Made by a program: the position numbers and the translations under genes
Source: Mycolicibacterium mucogenicum DSM 44124
GTDB lineage: Bacteria; Actinomycetota; Actinomycetes; Mycobacteriales; Mycobacteriaceae
Length of the DNA stretch: 64,000 nt
Assembly: GCF_005670685.2 (NCBI RefSeq)
Contig: NZ_CP062008.1
Span: 5,270,001 to 5,334,000, forward strand
Direction of reading: 5' to 3'
Notes under the pieces: generated by a model
The model's input: the letters and a program-made list of their open reading frames with translations, nothing else
What the model was told of the DNA's origin: nothing
The model's database searches: none
Shown: piece after piece, positions 56,584 to 64,000 of the stretch
How the letters are laid out: each line of letters begins with the position of its first letter
How positions within the stretch are numbered: position 1 is the first letter of the stretch

Positions 56584-57506
56584 TGCGCTCTCCCTGAGTC
56601 GTTCAACACGGCGAAAACCTCTTCGGGTGCGTGGGCACGTTGTGCGGTGCGCAGCGACATGGCCCGATATGCCTGCGCCAGTTCGGGATTCACTTCTTCC
56701 ATGACGCGCAGGTGGGCCGCGACAGCGGCGCCGTCACCCCGGGCCACCGGGCCCGTCAGCGCACTCTGCCCGCGCTGCAGCGCGTTCTCCAGGGAAGCCC
56801 GCGCCAGCGGCGCGAGGATGCGCTCGGCGATGCCGGCGGGGTCGCCCGTGACGAGTTCCTGTCCCAGCAGTTCCTGCCCGGCCAGCGCATCGCGCAGGGC
56901 TTCGACGGCGTCGAGGACGACGGTGATGACGTGATTGCCGGCGTGCGCCAGGGCCGCGTGATAGAGCGTGCGGGCGTCTTCGCGAACCCGGAACGGTTCG
57001 CCGCCGATTTCGAGAACAAGGGATTGGGCGATGGCGTAGCCGATGTCGTCGGCCGCGGTGATGCCGAAACAGGTCTCCGACAGCCGGGTGATGTCTTCGT
57101 CCGCGCCGGTGAACGTCATGGCCGGGTGGATGGCCAGCGGGATACAGCCCTGCTCGGTCAGCGGGGCCAGCACGGCGATGCCGTTGGCGCCCGAGGTGTG
57201 CACGACGATGGTCCCGGGGCGGACCGAACCGATGGCCGCCAGACCGGCGACGACGGACGTCAGCTCGGCGTCGGGCACGGCCAGCAGCAGAAGTTCGGCC
57301 TTGGCGGCGACGTCGTGCGCGGGCAGTACCTGGGTGTCGGGCAGCCGGCGCTCGGCACGGCCGCGCGACGCGTGGGAGATCGCGCTACACGCGACGACGA
57401 CGTGGTCGGCGCGCTCGAGCGCCACACCCAGCGCACTGCCGACCCGCCCTGCGGAAATGATTCCGACAGTGAGCCGGGCCGGACGCAGTCCGTCGAGCTG
57501 CTTCAT
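56580..57506 (-). CDS. Rossmann-fold/DUF2520 protein (Rv3603c-like)
   Basis: 308 residues. The N-terminal NAD(P)-binding motif is [22 protein letters not shown], and the C-terminal DUF2520 region follows [10 protein letters not shown]. The pairing with panC is conserved in actinobacteria and the fold resembles ketopantoate reductase, so a role in pantothenate supply is possible but unproven. Its stop overlaps the panC start by four bases. Confidence 0.85.
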   Translation of the reverse strand: MKQLDGLRPARLTVGIISAGRVGSALGVALERADHVVVACSAISHASRGRAERRLPDTQVLPAHDVAAKAELLLLAVPDAELTSVVAGLAAIGSVRPGTIVVHTSGANGIAVLAPLTEQGCIPLAIHPAMTFTGADEDITRLSETCFGITAADDIGYAIAQSLVLEIGGEPFRVREDARTLYHAALAHAGNHVITVVLDAVEALRDALAGQELLGQELVTGDPAGIAERILAPLARASLENALQRGQSALTGPVARGDGAAVAAHLRVMEEVNPELAQAYRAMSLRTAQRAHAPEEVFAVLNDSGRAQ

Positions 57507-57586
57507 TGCAGCGACCTCACAATTGGTGGTTTCTCCTCGTTCCAGTCCTGCTCGGCAGGTACCGGACGGTCACTGCAGAGCGTAGC

Positions 57587-58642
57587 TCAGTCCTCGCGGC
57601 GACGTCGACGGCCGCCGCCGCTGGTGTTGGCCTGCAGCCGCGCCAGCAATTCCGCCGCCGGCTGCCCGCCAACGTGCTGACCTGCGGGTTCGTCGTCCGG
57701 TTCGGCGCGGCGCCGACGACCGGATGTGACAGGGGTCTCTGTCGCGGGCGGCTCGACGGGGGCCCCGTGGCGGCCGCGGCGCGGCGGTTCGGGGGTCGGC
57801 TCGGGAGCGGGCGGGACGACCGGCAGGGTCATGGTCGGTTCGGGACCACGGTCCTGGACCGGCGGCGGAGGCGGCGTCGGTTCCGGCGCCACCGGGGCCC
57901 AGTTGCTGCCGGGCTGACCGGCCGGAATCCACTGGCCCTCGGCCGGGGTCGGCTGCCAGTCGGACGGCGCCGGCTGCGGGGGCAGACGGTGCGCGCCGCC
58001 GAACGGCGGCTGCTGCGGCGGCGGGGGCGGCGGTGCCCAGGGATCCGGCGGTACGTGCGGCTCGGCCGCCACGTCGATGATGGGGCTCTCTTCGGTGTTC
58101 GGCTCCGACATCAGGTCCGGCCGGTCCTCGGTGTCGATCCGGCTGGCGACGACGCGACCGACCGGCGCGGACTGCCCGCTGCGGTCGGTCTCGAGCGCCG
58201 GGCGGTGGGCCAGATCGGTGTCGAAGTAGAACTCGAGGTTGGCGCGCAGCGCGGCCAGCTCCGCACGCAGCGCCGCGACCTCGTCGGCCGACTGGGCGCG
58301 CAGTTCGGAGGCCAGCTCACGGCGCAGATGCGACTCCAGCGACAGTTCGTATTCGCGACGCGCCGCGATCTCGCGGTCCAGCTGCAGGTCGTACACGAGC
58401 TTGAGGTCGCGGGCCCGGGCCTGGTCCAGATCGGCCTGGCGCCGGTAGATGAACGAGGCGAACGCCGCCGCCACCGCGGCCCATAGCGCAATGACCACGG
58501 CGAGTTTCAGCAACTCGACCTGATCGGTGAACACCAGCGCGGAACTGGCGATGATCGCGAGCACCAGCAACGCCGTCAGCAGCAACCAACCCGGCCTGCG
58601 GTTCGCACGCCTGCCGCGCGCAGCCCGGGTCGGATCGATCAT
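57587..58642 (-). CDS. Membrane protein, DUF6779-like, Pro-rich (Rv3604c-like)
   Basis: 351 residues. Two adjacent membrane helices (WLLLTALLVLAIIASSALVF and LKLAVVIALWAAVAAAFASF) follow an Arg-rich start. A coiled, charged segment with many Arg/Glu runs from about 65 to 130, and a long Pro-rich disordered tail ends in RRRRRED. The gene has the place and composition of Rv3604c. The function is unknown. Confidence 0.8.
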   Translation of the reverse strand: MIDPTRAARGRRANRRPGWLLLTALLVLAIIASSALVFTDQVELLKLAVVIALWAAVAAAFASFIYRRQADLDQARARDLKLVYDLQLDREIAARREYELSLESHLRRELASELRAQSADEVAALRAELAALRANLEFYFDTDLAHRPALETDRSGQSAPVGRVVASRIDTEDRPDLMSEPNTEESPIIDVAAEPHVPPDPWAPPPPPPQQPPFGGAHRLPPQPAPSDWQPTPAEGQWIPAGQPGSNWAPVAPEPTPPPPPVQDRGPEPTMTLPVVPPAPEPTPEPPRRGRHGAPVEPPATETPVTSGRRRRAEPDDEPAGQHVGGQPAAELLARLQANTSGGGRRRRRED

Positions 58643-58709
58643 GGGCTGACTGTACCGTTTTGCCTTCCCATCGCAGGTCGACCGACACCCCGTCCGGACG
58701 GATCGTTAC

Positions 58710-59186
58710 CTATTCGGTTGCGCCGTCGGGCTTCTCCGGCGGGTCCAGCGGTGCGCGGCAGCAATGCTGCAACCACAGACTCGCCACCACCAGGGCCAGC
58801 GCACTCACCGCGGCGACCGTCACACCCGGGAAATCGGCCGCGGCCACCCGCAGTACACCGCGCCGCGGGAGCACGTAACCGAGCACGCCGAGCCACCAGC
58901 CGAGGGCCAGCGCACCGACCCAGGCCGACGCCTTGGCCACCACCACCGACCGCGCGACCGCCAGCGGATGGATCCGGCCGGCCCCCACCCCGATGGCACC
59001 GTCGCGGATCTTGGCCCGCAGGAAGAACGCCCAGCCCGCCTCCACGGCGGCAAAAACCAACAGCGACAAGCCCGTCCACACCGTGATCGGTGGGAACCAG
59101 CGGTACACCACGATCACCAGCAGGTACGCGACGACCGTGGCCAGCGCCGTGCCGATCGCCAGGTCCCGCTTCCGGGTGGGTCCCAT
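58710..59186 (-). CDS. DUF3180 membrane protein (Rv3605c-like)
   Basis: 158 residues with four membrane segments: DLAIGTALATVVAYLLVIVVY, TVWTGLSLLVFAAVEAGWAF, ASAWVGALALGWWLGVLGYVL and VTVAAVSALALVVASLWLQ. The ATG start shares one base with the folK stop (TGATG). The function is unknown; it follows folK in other actinobacteria. Confidence 0.87.
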   Translation of the reverse strand: MGPTRKRDLAIGTALATVVAYLLVIVVYRWFPPITVWTGLSLLVFAAVEAGWAFFLRAKIRDGAIGVGAGRIHPLAVARSVVVAKASAWVGALALGWWLGVLGYVLPRRGVLRVAAADFPGVTVAAVSALALVVASLWLQHCCRAPLDPPEKPDGATE

Positions 59187-59689
59187 CAGGGCACCAGCGC
59201 CAGGTCGGTGCGGCGCACGCCGTCGCGCTCGCCGGCGTCGATGGCGGCCAGCAGCTCGGTGACCGGAATACCTCGCAGCGCCGCCTCCGGGTCGGCAGCC
59301 AGCCATGGCACCAGCACGAAAGCGCGCTGATGCGCCAGCGGATGCGGCAATGTGAGGACCGGATCGTCAGAGCGCACTTCGCCGTCGCCGTCGTGGCAGC
59401 TGACGATGTCGACATCGAGAGTGCGTGGGCCCCAACGCTGTTCGCGCACCCGGTCCGCCGCGTTCTCGAACTCGTGGGCCCGCCGCAGCCAGCCGGGACC
59501 GTCGAGGCCGGGATCGTCGGCCAGCAGCACGGCGTTGAGGAACGGCCCCTGCTCGACACCGCCCCAGGCCGCCGTCTCGTAAACCGGGGAGACGGCCCGG
59601 ACCGCACCGCGCAGCCCCGAGACCACCGACTGCAGGTGAGCGAGCCGGTCGCCCAGGTTGGAGCCGATGGAAAGAACGACGCTAGCCAC
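59186..59689 (-). CDS. folK: 2-amino-4-hydroxy-6-hydroxymethyldihydropteridine diphosphokinase FolK
   Basis: 167 residues from a GTG that overlaps folB by eight bases. The HPPK signature is [13 protein letters not shown], with the catalytic region [18 protein letters not shown] and [16 protein letters not shown]. It pyrophosphorylates the pterin in folate synthesis. A start 12 codons earlier would overlap folB more deeply. Confidence 0.93.
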   Translation of the reverse strand: MASVVLSIGSNLGDRLAHLQSVVSGLRGAVRAVSPVYETAAWGGVEQGPFLNAVLLADDPGLDGPGWLRRAHEFENAADRVREQRWGPRTLDVDIVSCHDGDGEVRSDDPVLTLPHPLAHQRAFVLVPWLAADPEAALRGIPVTELLAAIDAGERDGVRRTDLALVP

Positions 59690-60056
59690 GACCGCCCCGC
59701 CTCGACCGGCGCGCCACGACCGCAACGTCCTTGAACGTCAACGGGATCGGCGCACTGGGCTTGTGCAGCACCACCTCGACGGCGTGGACGCGCTGGTCGG
59801 TCATCACCGAGTCGGCGATCTCGGCCGACACCGTCTCGATCAGATTCCGCGGCGGCCCCGCGATGATGTCGGCGGCCTGCTGCGCCAGCGCGCCGTAGTC
59901 CAGGGTGTCCGACAACTCGTCGCTCATCGCGGCAGCGACCAGGTCGATCCACACCGTGATGTCGACGATGAAGTCCTGCCCGTCCTGCCGCTCGTGGTCG
60001 AAGACGCCGTGGTTGCCACGAACGGTCAAGCCCCGCAGTTCGATTCGATCAGCCAT
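59682..60056 (-). CDS. folB: Dihydroneopterin aldolase FolB
   Basis: 124 residues. The family motif [26 protein letters not shown] and the late [22 protein letters not shown] are present. It converts dihydroneopterin to hydroxymethyl-dihydropterin. Its start overlaps the folP stop by eight bases. Confidence 0.94.
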   Translation of the reverse strand: MADRIELRGLTVRGNHGVFDHERQDGQDFIVDITVWIDLVAAAMSDELSDTLDYGALAQQAADIIAGPPRNLIETVSAEIADSVMTDQRVHAVEVVLHKPSAPIPLTFKDVAVVARRSRRGGRG

Positions 60057-60894
60057 GCCAGGCCCCCACCACTTTCACCGCATCAACCGACGCCTGCACA
60101 TCATGCACCCGCACTCCCCACGCGCCCTGCTGCGCCGCCAGCGCCGAGATCACCGCGGTGGCCGTCTCCCGGCCGTCGGGTGCGCGCGGCGTGCCGTCGG
60201 CATCGGCCAGCAGGGTGCCGAGGAACCGCTTGCGCGACGCCCCGACCAGCACCGGGATGCCGGTGGCCACGAATTCGGGCAGCGCCCGCAGCAGCGCCCA
60301 GTTGTGCTGCGCCGACTTGGCGAAGCCCAGACCCGGATCGATGATCAGGTTGCCCGGATCGACGCCGGCCGCCACCGCGTCGTCGACCGCGGTGAGGAGT
60401 TCGGCCCGGACATCGGCCACGACGTCGGCGTACTCCGGGATCCGGTGCGGCTGCTCGGCATCGACCTCGCGCCAGTGCATCAGCACCCACGGCACCCGCG
60501 CGCCCGCCAGCAGCGGGGCCATGTTCGGATCGGCCCGGCCACCTGAAACGTCGTTGACGATGTGCACGCCGCATTCCAGTGCGGCCTCGGCCACGTCGGC
60601 GTGCATGGTGTCGACGCTGACCGTGATGCCTTGTGCGACAAGCTCTCTGATCACCGGCAGGATGCGGCCGCGTTCGACCTCGGGATCCAGTCGGGCGGCG
60701 CCGGGCCGGGTGGACTCCCCACCGACGTCGATGATCTGCGCTCCCTGGGCCGCCAGCGCCAGACCGTGCTCGATCGCGCGATCGTGGTCGAGGAAGCGTC
60801 CACCGTCGGAGAACGAGTCGGCCGTGACGTTGACGACGCCCATGACCTGCGTGGAAAGTGTCACGGCCTGGGCGAGCGGAGCGACGGGATTCAC
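60049..60894 (-). CDS. folP: Dihydropteroate synthase FolP1
   Basis: 281 residues. The DHPS motifs are [32 protein letters not shown] and GASRKRFLG. It joins pABA to the pterin and is the sulfonamide/PAS target. GTG start overlapping the folE stop by four bases (GTGA). An open frame upstream overlaps folE and is rejected. Confidence 0.95.
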   Translation of the reverse strand: MNPVAPLAQAVTLSTQVMGVVNVTADSFSDGGRFLDHDRAIEHGLALAAQGAQIIDVGGESTRPGAARLDPEVERGRILPVIRELVAQGITVSVDTMHADVAEAALECGVHIVNDVSGGRADPNMAPLLAGARVPWVLMHWREVDAEQPHRIPEYADVVADVRAELLTAVDDAVAAGVDPGNLIIDPGLGFAKSAQHNWALLRALPEFVATGIPVLVGASRKRFLGTLLADADGTPRAPDGRETATAVISALAAQQGAWGVRVHDVQASVDAVKVVGAWHG

Positions 60895-61499
60895 TTCCGC
60901 AGGATCAGATCCAGCGCTTCGGCTCGCGACGACGCGCAGGTCTTGAACTGGCCGCGCACCGCCGAGGTGGTGGTCACCGCGCCGGGCTTGCGGACCCCGC
61001 GCATCGCCATGCACAGGTGCTCGGCCTCGATCACCACGATGGCGCCCTGCGGGTTCAGCTTGCGCATCAGGGCGTCGGCGATCTGACCGGTCAGCCGTTC
61101 CTGCACCTGGGGCCGCTTGGCGTACAGGTCGACCAGGCGGGCGATCTTGGACAGCCCGGTCACCCGGCCGTCCTCGCCCGGGATGTAGCCGACATGCGCG
61201 ACGCCGTGGAACGACACCAGGTGGTGCTCACACGTCGAGTACATCGGGATGTCCTTGACCAGCACGAGCTCGTCGTGGCCCTCGTCGAAGGTGGTGTCGA
61301 GCACCGAGTCGGGGTCGGTGTACAGCCCGCCGAAGATCTCCTCGAAGGCGCGGGCGACGCGGCCGGGGGTGTCCCGGAGCCCGTCCCGGTCCGGGTCCTC
61401 GCCCACGGCGAGCAGCAGCTCACGCACTGCTGCTTCGGCTCGATCGTGATCGAACTTCGGCGGGGTGAGCCTGGCCGAATGGATCTGCGACCGCGTCAT
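60891..61499 (-). CDS. folE: GTP cyclohydrolase I FolE
   Basis: 202 residues. The catalytic and zinc motifs are [13 protein letters not shown] (Cys, His), [23 protein letters not shown] and [16 protein letters not shown] (Cys). It starts folate synthesis by converting GTP to dihydroneopterin triphosphate. It begins eight bases after the ftsH stop; a GTG four codons upstream is possible. Confidence 0.95.
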   Translation of the reverse strand: MTRSQIHSARLTPPKFDHDRAEAAVRELLLAVGEDPDRDGLRDTPGRVARAFEEIFGGLYTDPDSVLDTTFDEGHDELVLVKDIPMYSTCEHHLVSFHGVAHVGYIPGEDGRVTGLSKIARLVDLYAKRPQVQERLTGQIADALMRKLNPQGAIVVIEAEHLCMAMRGVRKPGAVTTTSAVRGQFKTCASSRAEALDLILRK

Positions 61500-61507
61500 C
61501 TGTGCGC

Positions 61508-63760
61508 CTACTCGTCGTTGGGTTTGGCCGGTGGTGGTGCCGGCTGCTGCGGATACGGCTGGTAGCCCTGCGACGGGCCGGGTTGTCCCCAGCCCGGCTG
61601 CGGGTACCACTGGCCCTGCTGGCCGTGGTGGCCCTGGCCATGCTGCGGCGGCCAGCCCGGGGCCTGCCAGCCCGCGGGTGCGCCGTAGTTCGGCTGGGTC
61701 TGGCCGTGCTGGGGCTGACCGTTCGGCGCGGCGTGCGCGCCGTTGGTGCCGTTCACCCCGGCTCCGGCCGCGGCCTGGCTGGCCGCGGCGATGGCCGCCT
61801 TGAACGCCGGCTCCTTGACGGGCGGCGGCCACGGCTCGCCGCGCTCGATGGCCAGCTCGCCCGGCGTCTTGATGGGCGGCTTCTCCGACGGGATCCGGCC
61901 ACCGAAGTCGTCGAACATCGTCAGGCGGGGCCGCTTCTCGACGTCGACCAGGATGCGCTCCAGGTCGGGGCGGTGCAGCGTCTCCTTCTCGAGCAGCTCT
62001 CCGGCCAGCGTGTCCAGCTGGTCGCGGTACTGCGTCAGCACGTCCCAGGCTTCGGTGTGCGCGGCCTCGATGAGCTTGCGGACCTCGTCATCGATGAGCT
62101 GCGCGACCTCGTGGCTGTAGTCGGCCTGCGTGCCCATGGTGCGGCCCAGGAAGGGGTCACCGTGTTCGGTGCCGTACCGGACCGCGCCCAGCCTCGCGCT
62201 CATGCCGAATTCCGTGACCATGGCACGCGCGATCTTGGTGGCGTTCTCGATGTCGGACACCGCGCCCGTGGTGGGCTCGCGGAAGATCAGCTCCTCGGCG
62301 GCGCGGCCGCCGATGGCCATCACCAAACGCGCGATCAGTTCGGAACGGGTCTGCATGCCCTTGTCGTCCTCGGGGACGGCGACGGCGTGCCCGCCGGTGC
62401 GGCCGCGGGCCAGGATCGTCACCTTGTACACCGGGTCCAGGTGCGGCATGGCCCACCCGGCCAGCGTGTGCCCGGCCTCGTGGTACGCGGTGATCTTCTT
62501 TTCCAGCTCACTGATGATGCGGCCCTTGCGGCGCGGACCACCGACGACGCGGTCGACGGCTTCCTCCAGCGCCGGACCGGTGATCACGGTGGCGTTCTCG
62601 CGGGCGGTCAGCAGCGCGGCCTCGTTGATGACGTTGGCCAGGTCGGCGCCGGACATGCCGACGGTCCGCTTGGCCAGGCCGTCGAGGTCGGCGTCGGGGG
62701 CGATGGGCTTGCCGGCCGAGTGCACCCGCAGCACGGCCTTGCGGCCGGCCAGGTCGGGCGCAGAGACCGGGATCTGCCGATCGAAGCGGCCGGGACGCAG
62801 CAGCGCCGGGTCCAGGATGTCGGGCCGGTTGGTGGCTGCGATCAGGATGACGCCCTGGCGGTCGCCGAAGCCGTCCATCTCGACCAGCAGCTGGTTCAGC
62901 GTCTGCTCGCGCTCGTCGTGGCCACCGCCCAGGCCGGCGCCGCGCTGGCGGCCGACGGCGTCGATCTCGTCGACGAAGATGATGCACGGGCTGTTCTGCT
63001 TGGCCTGCTCGAACAGGTCGCGGACGCGGGAGGCACCGACGCCGACGAACATCTCGACGAAGTCCGAGCCAGAAATCGTGAAGAACGGAACCCCGGCCTC
63101 ACCGGCGACGGCGCGCGCCAGCAGCGTCTTACCCGTTCCGGGCGGGCCGTAGAGCAGCACGCCCTTGGGGATCTTGGCGCCGAGGGCCTGGTAGCGGCTC
63201 GGGTTCTGCAGGAAGTCTTTGATCTCGTAGAGCTCTTCGACGGCCTCGTCGACACCGGCGACGTCGGCGAAAGTCGTCTTCGGCATGTCCTTGCCGAGCA
63301 TCTTGGCGCGCGACTTGCCGAAGCCGAAGCCCATGCGGCCGCCGCCCTGCATGCGGGAGAACATGAAGAACAGGCCGACGAGCAGCAGCAGCGGCAGCAG
63401 GTAGATCAGCAGCGAGCTGAGGATGCTGCCCTGGTTCACGACGGTCTTGGTCTTGACGTTCTTCGCGTTGAGCGCATCGAACAGCGGCACCGCGTAGCCC
63501 GTCGGGAACGACGTGATGATCTTGTTGCTGTTGTCGGTGTCGGCGCTGACGCTCTTCAGGTCCAGCCGGACCTGCTGTTCGCGATCGTCGATCTGGGCGC
63601 CGGTGACGTTCCCGGCGTTGATCTGAGCGACCGCCACAGACGTGTCGACCTGGTGATAACCACGCGTGTCATCACTGAAATAGAAGAAAGACCAACCCAG
63701 CAGCAACACGACCGCGACGACGGTCAGGGTGCGGATGACGTTTTTTCGCTTCATCGACAT
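61508..63760 (-). CDS. ftsH: ATP-dependent zinc metalloprotease FtsH
   Basis: 750 residues. Two membrane helices (about 10-28 and 114-134) flank a periplasmic domain. The AAA+ module has Walker A GPPGTGKT (205-212), and the M41 protease site is [11 protein letters not shown]. The C-terminal 100 residues are disordered and rich in Gly, Gln, Pro and Trp, as in mycobacterial FtsH. It degrades membrane and short-lived proteins. Confidence 0.96.
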   Translation of the reverse strand: MSMKRKNVIRTLTVVAVVLLLGWSFFYFSDDTRGYHQVDTSVAVAQINAGNVTGAQIDDREQQVRLDLKSVSADTDNSNKIITSFPTGYAVPLFDALNAKNVKTKTVVNQGSILSSLLIYLLPLLLLVGLFFMFSRMQGGGRMGFGFGKSRAKMLGKDMPKTTFADVAGVDEAVEELYEIKDFLQNPSRYQALGAKIPKGVLLYGPPGTGKTLLARAVAGEAGVPFFTISGSDFVEMFVGVGASRVRDLFEQAKQNSPCIIFVDEIDAVGRQRGAGLGGGHDEREQTLNQLLVEMDGFGDRQGVILIAATNRPDILDPALLRPGRFDRQIPVSAPDLAGRKAVLRVHSAGKPIAPDADLDGLAKRTVGMSGADLANVINEAALLTARENATVITGPALEEAVDRVVGGPRRKGRIISELEKKITAYHEAGHTLAGWAMPHLDPVYKVTILARGRTGGHAVAVPEDDKGMQTRSELIARLVMAIGGRAAEELIFREPTTGAVSDIENATKIARAMVTEFGMSARLGAVRYGTEHGDPFLGRTMGTQADYSHEVAQLIDDEVRKLIEAAHTEAWDVLTQYRDQLDTLAGELLEKETLHRPDLERILVDVEKRPRLTMFDDFGGRIPSEKPPIKTPGELAIERGEPWPPPVKEPAFKAAIAAASQAAAGAGVNGTNGAHAAPNGQPQHGQTQPNYGAPAGWQAPGWPPQHGQGHHGQQGQWYPQPGWGQPGPSQGYQPYPQQPAPPPAKPNDE

Positions 63761-63886
63761 ATTTCGGCCGGCGAATACTCGTCGGCCAGGTCCTTCCGAT
63801 ACACAGATGCGGGATAGTTCACAGGTTACCGCTATGCAAACGATCGGCAGTTCCCGGAGGGAAACCTGTGCTTTGGTGAAACGGTG

Positions 63887-64000
63887 ATGACGTCCACCAA
63901 ACGGTCAGTCGAGACCAATGGCGTGCAGTTGCAGGTCACGGAGGCGGGTGACCGTGGCGCTCCCGTCGTGGTGCTGGCGCACGGGTTCCCGGAACTCGCA
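63887..64000 (+). CDS. ephA: Epoxide hydrolase EphA-like alpha/beta hydrolase, 5' part only
   Basis: The first 38 codons run to the window edge. They encode [18 protein letters not shown] and [12 protein letters not shown], the oxyanion-hole HGFPE motif of epoxide hydrolases, as in Rv3617. ATG is used; a GTG directly before it is also possible. Divergent from ftsH. Confidence 0.8.
   Translation, partial: MTSTKRSVETNGVQLQVTEAGDRGAPVVVLAHGFPELA

Noticed and set aside
61502..63817. 771-residue plus-strand open frame
   Set aside because: Antisense shadow of ftsH with low-complexity Val/Gly/Arg content and no domain.

Overview
The window is high-GC actinobacterial DNA, and gene content and order place it in the mycobacteria, most likely a fast-growing Mycolicibacterium-type species. 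The main evidence is the run fadE34-kstR, rlmB-cysS-ispF-carD-lpqE-radA-disA-canB-mutY, mhuD-lpqF, clpC1-lsr2-lysS, coaX-panD-panC and folK-folB-folP-folE-ftsH-ephA. This follows the order of the Rv3573c to Rv3617 segment of M. tuberculosis as I remember it. I saw no tRNA, rRNA, insertion sequence, prophage or CRISPR array.

Layout. 0-8 kb holds an F420-type oxidoreductase, a divergent ohrR/ohr peroxide pair with clear operator DNA, two small envelope genes, a GjpA-like porin gene, an AraC regulator and the sterol side-chain dehydrogenase fadE34. 8-16.8 kb holds kstR with a tightly coupled otsB, a LacI regulator, a Zn/Mn ABC importer with a Zur-like palindrome, a rhodanese, an orphan pxpA and a coupled metallo-hydrolase/ArsB-like pair. 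17-28.5 kb holds a purple acid phosphatase and the conserved rlmB to mutY block. ispD is missing from its usual place between ispF and carD. 28.5-34.3 kb is accessory: a GlxA-type regulator, the haem-degrading enzyme mhuD, lpqF, and a TetR/FhuF-like/DUF4334 operon with palindromes inside its promoter.

34.4-48.4 kb is the most distinctive part. It holds prpR, divergent prpD-prpB-prpC overlapping a complete pyruvate carboxylase gene, and then metE and cbtB-cbtA-ybjQ, with separate cobalamin riboswitches ahead of metE and cbtB. The B12-independent routes for propionate (methylcitrate cycle) and methionine (MetE) therefore lie beside a predicted cobalt importer. Pyruvate carboxylase would turn the pyruvate made by the cycle back into the oxaloacetate the cycle consumes. 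KstR and FadE34, about 30 kb away, act in sterol breakdown, which yields propionyl-CoA.

48.4-64 kb is housekeeping: clpC1, lsr2, lysS, a D-threonine-aldolase-like gene, the overlapping coaX/pan/fol genes, ftsH and the first codons of ephA. Start codons were often moved from the longest reading frame to an internal ATG, GTG or TTG, using family length, ribosome-binding sites and 4-base or 1-base overlaps. Gene names rest on remembered family sequences and motifs; no database search was run.
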